Shown here: piece after piece, positions 1-7,837 of the stretch | Layout: each line of letters begins with the position of its first letter | Numbering within the stretch: position 1 is the first letter of the stretch | Assembly (NCBI GenBank): GCA_033064195.1 | Contig: JARBJD010000723.1 | Coordinates: forward strand, 1 to 20,583 | Length of the DNA: 20,583 bases | Direction: 5' to 3' | Source of the DNA: Blattamonas nauphoetae | Lineage: Eukaryota > Preaxostyla > Oxymonadida | Notes under the pieces: model-generated | Seen by the model: the letters and a program-made list of their open reading frames with translations, nothing else | What the model was told of the DNA's origin: nothing | Databases searched by the model: none | Program-made: the position numbers and the translations under genes

Positions 1-239
1 AAGGCTGGTGACTGGAGGTGACTGGAGGTGAGTGGAGGTGAGTGGAGGACGAGGAGGTGAGAGTGGAGGTGAGTGGGGGTGACTGGAGGGACGAGGGAGG
101 TGAGTGGAGGGGCGAGGGAGACGAGTGGAGGAAGACTGAGTGACTGGAGGTGACTGGAGGAGGTGAGGTGGAGGACGAGGGGAGGTGGAGTGGAGGTGAG
201 TGGAGGTGAGTGGAGGCGAGGAGGTGAGGCTCTGAGGTG
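1..239. repeat. G-rich degenerate short tandem repeat
   Basis: The stretch consists almost entirely of variants of GACTGGAGGT and GAGTGGAGGT, with a basic period near 10 bases, interrupted by GGACGAGG blocks. It grades into the cleaner 32-bp minisatellite that follows. I see no gene in it. It begins at the window edge, so the array may extend further left. Confidence 0.8.
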
Positions 240-856
240 AAATTGAGAGGAGGAGGCGTTGGCTCTGAGGTAAAGGAGTTGAGGGGGAGGAGGTGTTGGC
301 TCTGAGGAGGTGGAGTTGAGGGAGGAGGTGTTGGCTCTGAGGTGGAGTTAGGGAGGAGGTGTTGGCTCTGAGGTGGAGTTGGGGAGAGGTGTTGGCTCTG
401 AGGTGGAGTTGGGGGAGGAGGTGTTGGCTCTGAGGTGGAGTTGAGGGAGGAGGTGTTGGCTCTGAGGTGGAGTTGAGGGAGGAGGTGTTGGCTCTGAGAG
501 GTGGAGTTGAGGGAGGAGGCGTTGGCTCTGAGGTGGAGTTGAGGGAGGAGGTGTTGGCTCTGAGGTGGAGTTGAGGGAGGAGGTGTTGGCTCTGAGGTGG
601 AGTTGAGGGGAGGAGGTGTTGGCTCTGAGGTGGAGTTGAGGGGAGGAGGTGTTGGCTCTGAGGTGGAGTTGAGGGAGGAGGTGTTGGCTCTGAGGTGGAG
701 TTGAGGGAGGAGGTGTTGGCTCTGAGGTGGAGTTGAGGGGAGGAGGTGTTGGCTCTGAGGTGGAGTTGAGGGGAGGAGGTGTTGGCTCTGAGGTGGAGTT
801 GGGGGGAGGAGGTGTTGGCTCTGAGGTGGAGTTGAGGGAGGAGGTGTTGGAATGGA
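240..856. repeat. 32-bp minisatellite I (about 19 units)
   Basis: A tandem array whose units contain GTTGGCTCTGAGGTGGAGTT followed by GAGGGAGGAGGT. Successive GTTGGCTCTG starts at 361, 391, 423 and 455 give spacings of 30, 32 and 32, and most later units are 32 or 33 bases. Length variation is confined to the G-run. Both strands stay open through the array only because the unit lacks stops, and the resulting Ser/Thr/Pro-rich or Gly/Val/Glu-rich frames are by-products. The unit sequence is unrelated to the other 32-bp arrays in this window. Confidence 0.9.
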
Positions 857-945
857 GGTTTAGAACAGTCAAAGATTGTACTTACAAAGTTCTGGGTAGA
901 GACGGAGAGACAGAAAGGAAAATGAGAAAAACAAAATGATCAAGT

Positions 946-1152
946 TGCTTTTATCTTCACAACACCATAGTCCCGCTGGGAGCCATGATCCGGGTCCAGG
1001 TCCATAAATGGATCACAGCTAACCCTGTTCGGCCAAAAGGCCTGGCAGAGAAAGTCGGGTAATGGTGAAGTGAAGAGGTGTTAATTTATGTGGAACGAGA
1101 TGTTGTGTTTGTAACAGTATTTAAAAATGAAAAGCGAAATGAAGTTTTGTCA
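946..1152 (-). CDS. Small unrecognised frame, open if TAA is read as Gln
   Basis: On the minus strand a frame runs from just after a TGA near 1153 to a TGA near 946, crossing one TAA. Its second half reads AFWPNRVSCDPFMDLDPD and then HGSQRDYGVVKIKAT before the stop, and that half looks protein-like. The first half is lower complexity. CTCTGCCAG just before GCCTTTTGG would also serve as a splice acceptor, so only the second half may be coding, as a terminal exon. I do not recognise the family. The same bases fold well as a three-way RNA junction (963-1067), so an RNA reading is an alternative. With TGA as the only stop, a 69-codon open frame is not rare by chance. Confidence 0.3.
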
Positions 1153-1289
1153 CCCAATTCTGAACTCAATCCGCGCTCCTCCTCTCTTTCCACCTCCTCC
1201 TTCTCGAAAATCTTTCTCACTCTGTTGTCTCTGCCTCTCTTCTGAGAATATTCGAGAAGATATGAAAATGATGAGAAATTAACGCAAAC

Positions 1290-1313
1290 AGGTGCCCCTG
1301 TAAGGGAGGCACC
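1290..1313. other. Strong hairpin 3' of the transposase-like gene
   Basis: GGTGCC and GGCACC form a perfect 6-bp stem, and CCT/AGG pairs inside it. It lies about 25 bases beyond the likely TGA end of the minus-strand transposase-like frame. It could be a 3'-UTR structure or part of an element end. No matching copy was seen on the other side of the gene, so it is not shown to be a terminal inverted repeat. Confidence 0.4.
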
Positions 1314-1338
1314 CTTCGTAAAAACCCTAAATAATCCT

Positions 1339-2385
1339 TCATTCTTGTAATTGTTACTCGAAAGTAACTATGGTCATCGGGAAAGACCTCATGTCTAAAA
1401 TGGAGAAATATGAAATATATGAAAAAAATACAAACTTGTGAAAAGAGTGGACGGTGTTTCTCTCTGATGAATTCAGAGAGTCAGTGTGACTATCAAAGAA
1501 AGTGAAAAGTTCATCCGAGGAGCGGATGGGGGTTGTGAGATGATTAGAAACGAAAGTGGAAAGGACTCCGAACTCGGAGTCGCAACAATTTTTGCCGTGT
1601 TGCTCGGCGAAGAAAGAGTAACATACCCTCTTCTCTGAAAAAAGAGGGTTTAATGAAGATAAAAAGAAACCAAGGACAAACTGGTTCCGAAAATGTGGAC
1701 CAGTGTCCGAAAATACAGTGACATGTGATTTGGAATGATATGAAGGAAGTGCAAATAAAGTGGAAAGACATTCTTGAACAAAACGATGGTCGTGCGAAAG
1801 CACGGGTGATATGAAATTGTGATGTGTTTTGGTAATGACAGAATGTTGTGAAGTGAAACAAGTAATGCACAAATGAGAAACTGAAACCTGGGAATAAAAA
1901 TCATGACCAATTTGGGTGTTTGAGAGTGGCAAGTGCCAATTTTCTTTAAAGTCCATGACGATGACTAAAGAGTCATCGTCGATGGATGAAGTGGAAGTAT
2001 TGTAAAAGTTTCTTTGTGTTTCTGCTATTTTTTTGTGCTTTTCAATTGTTTTCAATTCATTTTCTTCTTTTTGATTTAGTTTCTTGTGTGTTGCTTTTAG
2101 TGTTTCTTGTTTTTTTAACAGATATTTCCCCCGCTCACAAATGGAGCAGAGGTCTGTTCTTTTCTTTGGTTTTTGAAGTATTTTTTTGGTTTTCTTACAA
2201 AAGGAAGAATATGACATACTTGTTTTACCCTGTTCCACGAGCTTGTGATGTAAGTCCTTTTTGGTTGTTTCGAGGAGACGGATTTCTGAGGTTCTGTTGT
2301 GAATTGTGACCAGGGCTTTCCAAAAATACCCATACTTTTCTGGAAGTGGACGAAAAAATGAAAATGCTCGTTTGTTGAAGACCCT
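1339..2385 (-). CDS. DDE-transposase-like protein (DNA transposon remnant)
   Basis: The frame is open from about 2385. It passes TAA at 1351-1353 if that is Gln and ends at TGA 1339-1341. Counting from the GTG at 2238, a CxxC pair sits in TDLCSICERGKYLLKK (residues 28-43), followed by a Lys/Glu-rich helix. Acidic motifs then occur in order: VIVMDFKENW (Asp96), VFSDTGPHFRN (Asp178) and FFAEQHGKNCCD (Glu212, His214, Asp220). That order, with LSHDHRFVQECL between the first two, matches a widespread family of uncharacterised transposase-like proteins with a DDE/RNase-H-type core. Established knowledge: such proteins cut and join transposon ends. Inference: this is a DNA transposon gene. The first in-frame ATG is at Met8 (MSYSSFCK), but coherent sequence (FWKALVTIHNRTSEIRLLE) lies upstream, so the true 5' end is missing or lies across an intron. 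A TGA precedes the frame. Confidence 0.55.
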
Positions 2386-2389
2386 TCAG

Positions 2390-3360
2390 ATTCTTAAGAA
2401 ATCTCTTGTTTTAAACAGAGCTGTGAAGTGAAATAGAGATTGTCCAGTCTGCGGACAACAAATGAACAATAAAGTGGGACTCATGATCTGTCAAACTGAA
2501 TATGAGGCTATGAGGAGACAGGGGGGATATGAATATGCACTGCAGTTGTTAACGTTTGCGGAGGATGTGAGAGAAGATCGAGTTTCTTCTTCGTGTTCCT
2601 GTTATTGGGAGAAAGAAGAGTGGGCTTGAGTTGTTTGAATCGGTCATCTTGTTCTTCATGTTGGAGGATGACGTGGAAGATTGTCCTTTATGCAATTGAT
2701 CTGCTGGAGGAATTCAGCTATATTTGATCATATCGTTCTCAGCTCTCCTCTCTTCACTTGACCAAGACAATGCCGATTTGGGAGCAGTGGATCTGCTACA
2801 CTGGAGAACACGCAACTTTTTGGATGGGTGGATGACCGCCTTCACACCAGACAGTGGAGGAGTGGTAATACTAATGACCCTTTCTTGAACACCATGTCCA
2901 ACAAACTCTGTTCCGATTCTCTAGTTCACTCGTTTAAAATACTGAATCAACATCATCACGTCCCATTTGGACGATGTTGATGTCATCTGTCCGGATTGTG
3001 CAGTCATCTAAACCTCAGCCCGACAAAGCGGGTTCGACGTCACTAACTGGAAGTTAACATGTTGTACGAACGGCTGTAACCGGTAAAATGCTGTCTGCAT
3101 CTATGCAATCAAGTTCTGCACCCTCTACAACATCGAAGGGACAGACTAAGACACCCACGCAGAAGGAGGATCCTCTTTTCAGCTTGAGAAAACTGGAATT
3201 AATGGAGTAAATCACCGTGCAGAACTGCAAATCGAATGGAAAAGATCAGGAATTGACTGTCTAGTCGACCAAACGTATATCATCAGATCGTGTCGTGACA
3301 TGATGATGTTTCAACAACTTTCACGAATTATTCGCTCACATGATGCACTTGAGGTGAAAT
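2390..3360. other. Weakly coding or non-coding stretch upstream of the ABC transporter
   Basis: No single long standard frame is present. A plus-strand stretch near 3070-3290 is open if TAA and TAG are Gln (it contains KEDPLFSLRKLELME, then TAA). An overlapping frame contains FQQLSRIIRSHDALEVKS. A patch near 2580-2690 contains ESVILFFMLEDDVEDC. These could be remains of the membrane part of the ABC transporter that follows, but I see no clear family motif. No RNA gene or repeat was recognised. Confidence 0.3.
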
Positions 3361-3408
3361 CTGATCAATTATCGCAACAACGTATGAAAATCTTGAGATT
3401 CGAGAAAA

Positions 3409-4099
3409 TCTGATCCCCAGCTACCGCCTGCACGCAGTAATGCAATCCCCCTTCGTCGACGTGATTATCTTCGAAACAATGCCCAAAACGACTCCCATTC
3501 GTCTTGTGGAATGGTCTGAAGACGTTTATGAAGAAGGACGATGATGACAACACGTGGATTCCAGATAACAATTCGGTTGATCCTTCACAACTCCAACTTT
3601 CCTCACTCGACTCCGTTCCTCTTCTCGGTCTCTACCACTACACTCCGTCACCATCAACTATGCCACGCAACACTCTGACATTGAATCACGGGGAATACTG
3701 CGCGCTGGTAGGGACGTTGGGATGAGGGAAGCCACTGCTTCTGTCGGCGCTCACAGGGCTAAACGACGCGTGGGGAGGAAGAAGGTTTGTGGGTGACCAA
3801 GCCGTGCTCATGCCACAGGATCCATTTGTGCAGGACACGTCACTGCGAAGCATCAATCTATATGGATCAGAGTTGGACAAGACGAGGCTGGAGTGTGTGG
3901 TGCGTGCATGCTGCTTCAACACGGATGAAAAGCGAAGCCCGACGGACTGAACACGTTCGTTGGCGGTCACAGGCGAAAGTTAAGCGGAGGACAGAAGCAG
4001 CGGATGTGTCTGGCGCATGTGTGCTATTCGATTCTGATGCAACGCGAGGCCGACTCCAACACATCCTCAGACTCTGATTCAGAATCAAACCACAAGCAA
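3409..4099 (+). pseudogene. ABC transporter (ABCC-like) membrane/ATP-binding region, disrupted
   Basis: A first segment reads SYRLHAVMQSPF and TPIRLVEWSEDV. It resembles the helix of ABCC transporters that precedes the ATP-binding domain (LHxxVMxSPxxFFxxTPxGR). The ATP-binding domain follows in other frames. NTLTLNHGEYCALVGTLG runs into a P-loop where TGA (3723-3725) stands at the variable position before GK and the last P-loop Ser/Thr is Pro. The Q-loop is in VLMPQDPF, DTSLRSINLYG follows it, and the signature is LSGGQKQRMCLAH (about 3980). The domain needs at least two frame changes, one between 3912 and 3935. The usual Walker B aspartates are not seen after the signature. Such proteins couple ATP hydrolysis to membrane export. 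This copy looks non-functional or badly assembled, and the family call is firm. Confidence 0.7.
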
Positions 4100-4681
4100 G
4101 CTGGAGAAGGCCACAGCGGCATGGAGCGAGTGGTGCTTCTGAACAGCCCACGATCGGCGTGCAATATACAAGCAGCAGACACACCTTTAGAGGAAGGCTA
4201 CGCTGTACCCACAATTCACTCTGCTCCGTCTCCCTCGCATACTATGGATAAGATAGATGGAAATGAGGAGGGAGCTGAAACGGAATCAGCCGTACAGTCC
4301 ACTTGTGTGATCACTCTCCACGCGATCGTGTCGTTATTCATTGTTTCCGTTCTGAAAACACTTGCTGACACAGCGGTCGCCCCACTAGAAGAGGCTCTAA
4401 AGGAGAAACAGAGGAAGGACGCACAAACCGACACGCGGTCAGATTCTTTCAATTTGGACAACATCGTCTCTGAGGCCCCAGCGATCTGCCAGATGGGACC
4501 AGGCGAGATCATTGCGCGGATAGTGGCCGAGGTGCAGGATCAGAGCGATTGTCATGCAATTGGACGATGCCACAAATGTGTGATCGTCTGTCAAACACGC
4601 CAACACTTCCATCAAACGCTCGCTGCTCGACGTGGGTGTGATCCAAAAGCTGTTCGGGCTGCTTTTGGAAAGAGGACGTAG
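4100..4681 (+). CDS. Unrecognised acidic tail in frame with the ABC signature
   Basis: The frame carrying the ABC signature continues without a stop to TAG at 4679-4681, which is followed at once by three TGA codons. It reads as a Ser/Asp-rich linker (NTSSDSDSESNHK), a polar region, a hydrophobic stretch (VITLHAIVSLFIVSVL) that could be one membrane helix, and a segment with EALKEKQRKDAQTD and GPGEIIARIVAEVQDQ. There is no D-loop, no H-loop and no second transporter half. It may be the ABC protein's own linker or another gene's fragment. TAG followed by three TGAs would be an efficient stop under either code. Confidence 0.4.
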   Translation, partial: AGEGHSGMERVVLLNSPRSACNIQAADTPLEEGYAVPTIHSAPSPSHTMDKIDGNEEGAETESAVQSTCVITLHAIVSLFIVSVLKTLADTAVAPLEEALKEKQRKDAQTDTRSDSFNLDNIVSEAPAICQMGPGEIIARIVAEVQDQSDCHAIGRCHKCVIVCQTRQHFHQTLAARRGCDPKAVRAAFGKRT

Positions 4682-4965
4682 TGATGATGAGCGTGCCGCT
4701 TCGGGTGGAGGGAGAGAGTCGCGATAGTGACGCTTCGTCCTTCTTTCTCTTTTGTGATTCTTTGTACAGATGCATCTCGGCAGTCTCACCCTCACTCCGA
4801 CTCGACATGATGGAAGGGCTTTGTCAGAACACAGAATAGGTTGTGGAGTCGAAACTGTCCAATGCAATCTCGCCGTCATTCACAACGTCGTGCGATCTCT
4901 CCACAGGAAGGGCGATGAGACAGCGAGATATCGAATGACTTCACCGTTGAGATCGAATGTGACTG

Positions 4966-6140
4966 CCTCATCATCTCCCTCCATCTCCCGCTCACTATCA
5001 TCATCTCCCTCCATCTCCCGCTCACTATCATCATCTCACTCCATCTCCCACCCACGATCATCGACTCCGTCCGCTCCCACTCACGATCGTCGTCGTCTCC
5101 GTCCGCTCCCACTCACGATCATCATCGACTCCGTACGCTCCCACTCACGATCGTCGTCGTCTCCGTCCGCTCCCACACACGATCATCATCGACTCCGTCC
5201 GCTCCCACTCACGATCGTCGTCGTCTCCGTCCGCTCCCACTCACGATCATCATCGACTCCGTACGCTCCCACTCACGATCGTCGTCGTCTCCGTCCGCTC
5301 CCACACTCGATCATCATCGACTCCGTCCGCTCCCACACACGATCATCATCGACTCCGTCCGCTCCCACTCACGATCATCATCGACTCCGTCCGCTCCCAC
5401 TCACGATCATCATCGACTCCGTCCGCTCCCACACGATCATCATCGACTCCGTCCGCTCCCACTCACGATCGTCGTCGTCTCCGTCCGCTCCCACACGATC
5501 ATCATCGACTCCGTCCGCTCCCACTCACGATCGTCGTCGTCTCCGTCCGCTCCCACTCACGATCATCATCGACTCCGTACGCTCCCACTCACGATCGTCG
5601 TCGTCTCCGTCCGCTCCCACACTCGATCATCATCGACTCCGTCCGCTCCCACTCACGATCATCATCGACTCCGTCCGCTCCCACACACGATCATCATCGA
5701 CTCCGTCCGCTCCCACACACGATCATCATCGACTCCGTCCGCTCCCACTCACGATCATCATCGACTCCGTCCGCTCCCACACACGATCATCATCGACTCC
5801 GTCCGCTCCCACTCACGATCATCATCGACTCCGTCCGCTCCCACTCACGATCATCATCGACTCCGTCCGCTCCCACACACGATCATCATCGACTCCGTCC
5901 GCTCCCACTCACGATCATCATCGACTCCGTCCGCTCCCACACACGATCATCATCGACTCCGTCCGCTCCCACTCACGATCATCATCGACTCCGTCCGCTC
6001 CCGCACACGATCGTCACCGTCTCCGTCCGCTTCCACTCACGATCATCGACTCCGTCCGCTTCCACTCACGATCGTCATCGTCTCCGTCCGCTCCCGCTCT
6101 CGATCATCATCGACTCCGTCCGCTCCCACTCCCAATCTTC
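4966..6140. repeat. 32-bp minisatellite II (about 33 units, two alternating unit types)
   Basis: The array starts with a few 30-bp units (CATCTCCCGCTCACTATCAT core, 4966-5050). From about 5055 it becomes a regular 32-bp array; GATCATCATC at 5341 is followed by the next at 5373. Two main unit types differ in the first half: GATCATCATCGACTCCGT and GATCGTCGTCGTCTCCGT. They alternate at the left and again near 5460-5620, while the right side is mostly the first type. A subtype has GTACGC in place of GTCCGC. Because 32 is not a multiple of 3, an open frame cycles through all three phases with a 32-residue protein period. I treat that open frame as a by-product, not a gene. Confidence 0.92.
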
Positions 6141-6345
6141 TCGTATCCACTTCCTCACACATTGTTTTCCAGCAATTTCTCTTAAATCACTTCATGAATC
6201 TACATCTGATTGTGGTGTGACTAGAATGTGAAAAGAGCAAGAATGGAATATCTGAGAAAAGTATGGGGATGTGATCAAAGCCGGATCTCTCCACCAAGAT
6301 GAAGTTATGACAAAGGCTCCAAGGAAAATGTTCGTCAGAATTATA

Positions 6346-6881
6346 TCAACATGAAAAATCTTAAATCTGAACAAACTGAGCAAGTCGGCTCCATGGGTGG
6401 AAAGCCCTGATTGTGACCATATCAGATTGTGAGGGAAGAGGAATGGATTGTTGTGTGAGACTAGGAGAAGCGAGGAGGAAATCGACATCGTCATCGTCCA
6501 GTGTATCGATGATGGATGGTGCTGATGAAAAACGAATGAAAAGAAAAAGAAGGCAACTAATTTTTGTCGATTTTTTTGACTTTCGGACCTGGTTTTCACA
6601 ACTAGGCGAAGTGTTGTCTTCTATCGCCTTCATTAATTCGATGTCGTCGTGAATGTTGATGGTCTGTGAAAAATTGTGAATAAAATGAGTACTAATACCT
6701 GCTTCGAAGCTGGTCGACGTCGAGTGGGCTTTCGGGGTTTCCCACCGATTCTGTCGAATCGGGAGCGGGCATAATTAAACGCCCCCTCCTCGACGTCGAA
6801 CCCCTGTGCTTTGGTCTCGCTAAGTGTTTGGACTTGCGAGACGCACTGCATTAATCGAACTTTTTCATCTTTATTTCTCAT
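6346..6881 (-). CDS. Unrecognised two-exon gene
   Basis: Exon 1 starts at ATG 6881-6879 and reads MRNKDEKVRLMQCVSQVQTL, then GFDVEEGAFNYARSRFDR, then RRRPASKQ. Its last base is 6699. A 35-base intron (6698-6664) begins GTATTAGT and ends TTTTTCACAG. Exon 2 continues in phase with TINIHDDIELMKAIEDNTSP. After a Lys-rich patch and SCLLFLFIRFSS it gives SAPSIIDTLDDDDVDFLL and MVTIRAFHPWSRLAQFVQI. A TAA (6361-6363) is read through as Gln if the code is altered, and TGA at 6348-6346 ends the frame. The SCLLFLFIRF part could instead be a second intron (a GTCCGAAAG donor is present), but the phase does not fit well. Family unknown. The first exon also contains a remarkable set of inverted repeats (6697-6844). 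Confidence 0.5.
6664..6698 (-). other. 35-base spliceosomal intron
   Basis: On the minus strand CAG|GTATTAGT opens the intron and ATTTTTCACAG| closes it. Splicing joins two protein-like exons in phase (SKQ to TINIHDD). The sequence inside is T-rich. The length and the GTATTAG donor agree with other very short introns inferred in the LCAT-like gene. Confidence 0.6.
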
Positions 6882-6899
6882 TTCATTGTAATAATGAGA

Positions 6900-7280
6900 A
6901 AGAGATGACAAAAGTGAGGTGAAATTATCTAAGGAGAGAAAGAATCAATAAGAGAGAAAACAAACGATTATAATGAGCTTCGACTTGCCGCTTTACCTCC
7001 TGCAGGTCATGTCTGCTATCCAGTGCCCTGATGAGGGGAGCAGCTGGATTTTTCTCATGTTGTCTTGTCAACAAGGCATGAATCTCCCCCCATGAGTACT
7101 GATGGTCGAAGGAGGCTTTCGGTTGTATTCTAAAATAGATTGCATCTCAGAGAGAATGTATGATGGGGAATTGGATTCTTTGAAGCAGAGGAGAAAATGT
7201 GTTGGGATGCGACACTAAGAGACAACAAAGGTCTCAATCAACCCACAAGTCAGTTTTCGTTCATATGTTCAACCACATCA
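6900..7280. other. Gene-poor stretch
   Basis: AT-rich DNA between the two-exon minus-strand gene and minisatellite III. No coherent frame, RNA gene or repeat was found. An isolated CTGATGAG at 7028 resembles part of a hammerhead core but lacks the rest. Confidence 0.6.
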
Positions 7281-7292
7281 GCTCAGTAAATC

Positions 7293-7622
7293 CACCTCGA
7301 ACGACCCGCTTCTCCCCTCCAATCAACCTCAAATGACCCGCTTCTCCCCTCCAATCCACCTCGAATGACCCGCTTCCCCCCTCCAATCCACCTCGAATGA
7401 CCCTCTTAACACCTCCAATCCACCTCGAATGACCCGCTTCCCCTCCAATCCACCTCGAATGACCCGCTTTCCCCCTCCAATCAACCTCGAATGACCCTCT
7501 TAACACCTCCAATCCACCTCGAATGACCCGCTTCGCCCCTCCAATCCACCTCGAATGACCCGCTTCTCCCCTCCAATCAACCTCGAATGACCCGCTTCCT
7601 ACCTCCAATCCACCTCGTATTG
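7293..7622. repeat. 32-bp minisatellite III (about 10 units)
   Basis: Units contain CCACCTCGAATGACCCGCTT followed by a C-rich tail ending CTCCAAT. The ACCTC starts at 7294 and 7326 give a 32-base period, and some units are 30 or 31 bases because the C-run is shortened. Two units carry TCTTAACA in place of GCTTCTCC, at 7404 and 7498, three units apart, which suggests a higher-order duplication. The minus-strand frame through it (SRWIGG repeats) is a by-product. Confidence 0.9.
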
Positions 7623-7651
7623 CTCTCCCTATCACTGGTGTACCTCATCTT

Positions 7652-7790
7652 CTCCCCATCCCATCACAAACTTCCCTCTTCCTTCCCCCATCCCATCACA
7701 AACTCCCCTCTTCCTTCCCCCATCCCATCACAAACTCCCTCTTCCTTCCCCCATCCCATCACAAACTTCCCTCTTCCCACCTCCACTTCT
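7652..7790. repeat. 32-bp minisatellite IV (about 4 units)
   Basis: Units contain CATCCCATCACAAACT followed by CCCTCTTCCTTCCCC. Starts at 7657, 7689 and 7721 give exactly 32 bases. It abuts minisatellite III (gap about 30 bases) but shares no sequence with it. It lies just upstream of, or in the 5' part of, the large plus-strand gene. Confidence 0.88.
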
Positions 7791-7837
7791 CCACAAATAG
7801 CGTCATTGGCATCATCAAACGTTGACCGCACCAATTT

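Noticed and set aside
2867-2875. CRESS virus origin nonanucleotide (TAGTATTAC on the minus strand)
   Set aside because: Not in a hairpin loop and 13 kb from the Rep fossil; a nine-base match is expected by chance.
4770-6185. A 471-residue Ser/Arg/Pro/His protein
   Set aside because: The frame is produced by a 32-bp repeat cycling through three phases. There is no independent sign of coding.
6690-6865. U1-like snRNA on the plus strand (AATACCTG, four-way junction, poly-T)
   Set aside because: The loops lack U1 protein-binding sequences, and AATACCTG is simply the complement of a minus-strand splice donor CAG|GTATT.
7028-7035. Hammerhead ribozyme core (CTGATGAG)
   Set aside because: No GAAA partner and no stems I-III at the needed distances.
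240-7790. CRISPR array, because of 32-bp direct repeats
   Set aside because: Units are strictly tandem with no unique spacers, and the DNA is eukaryotic. They are minisatellites.
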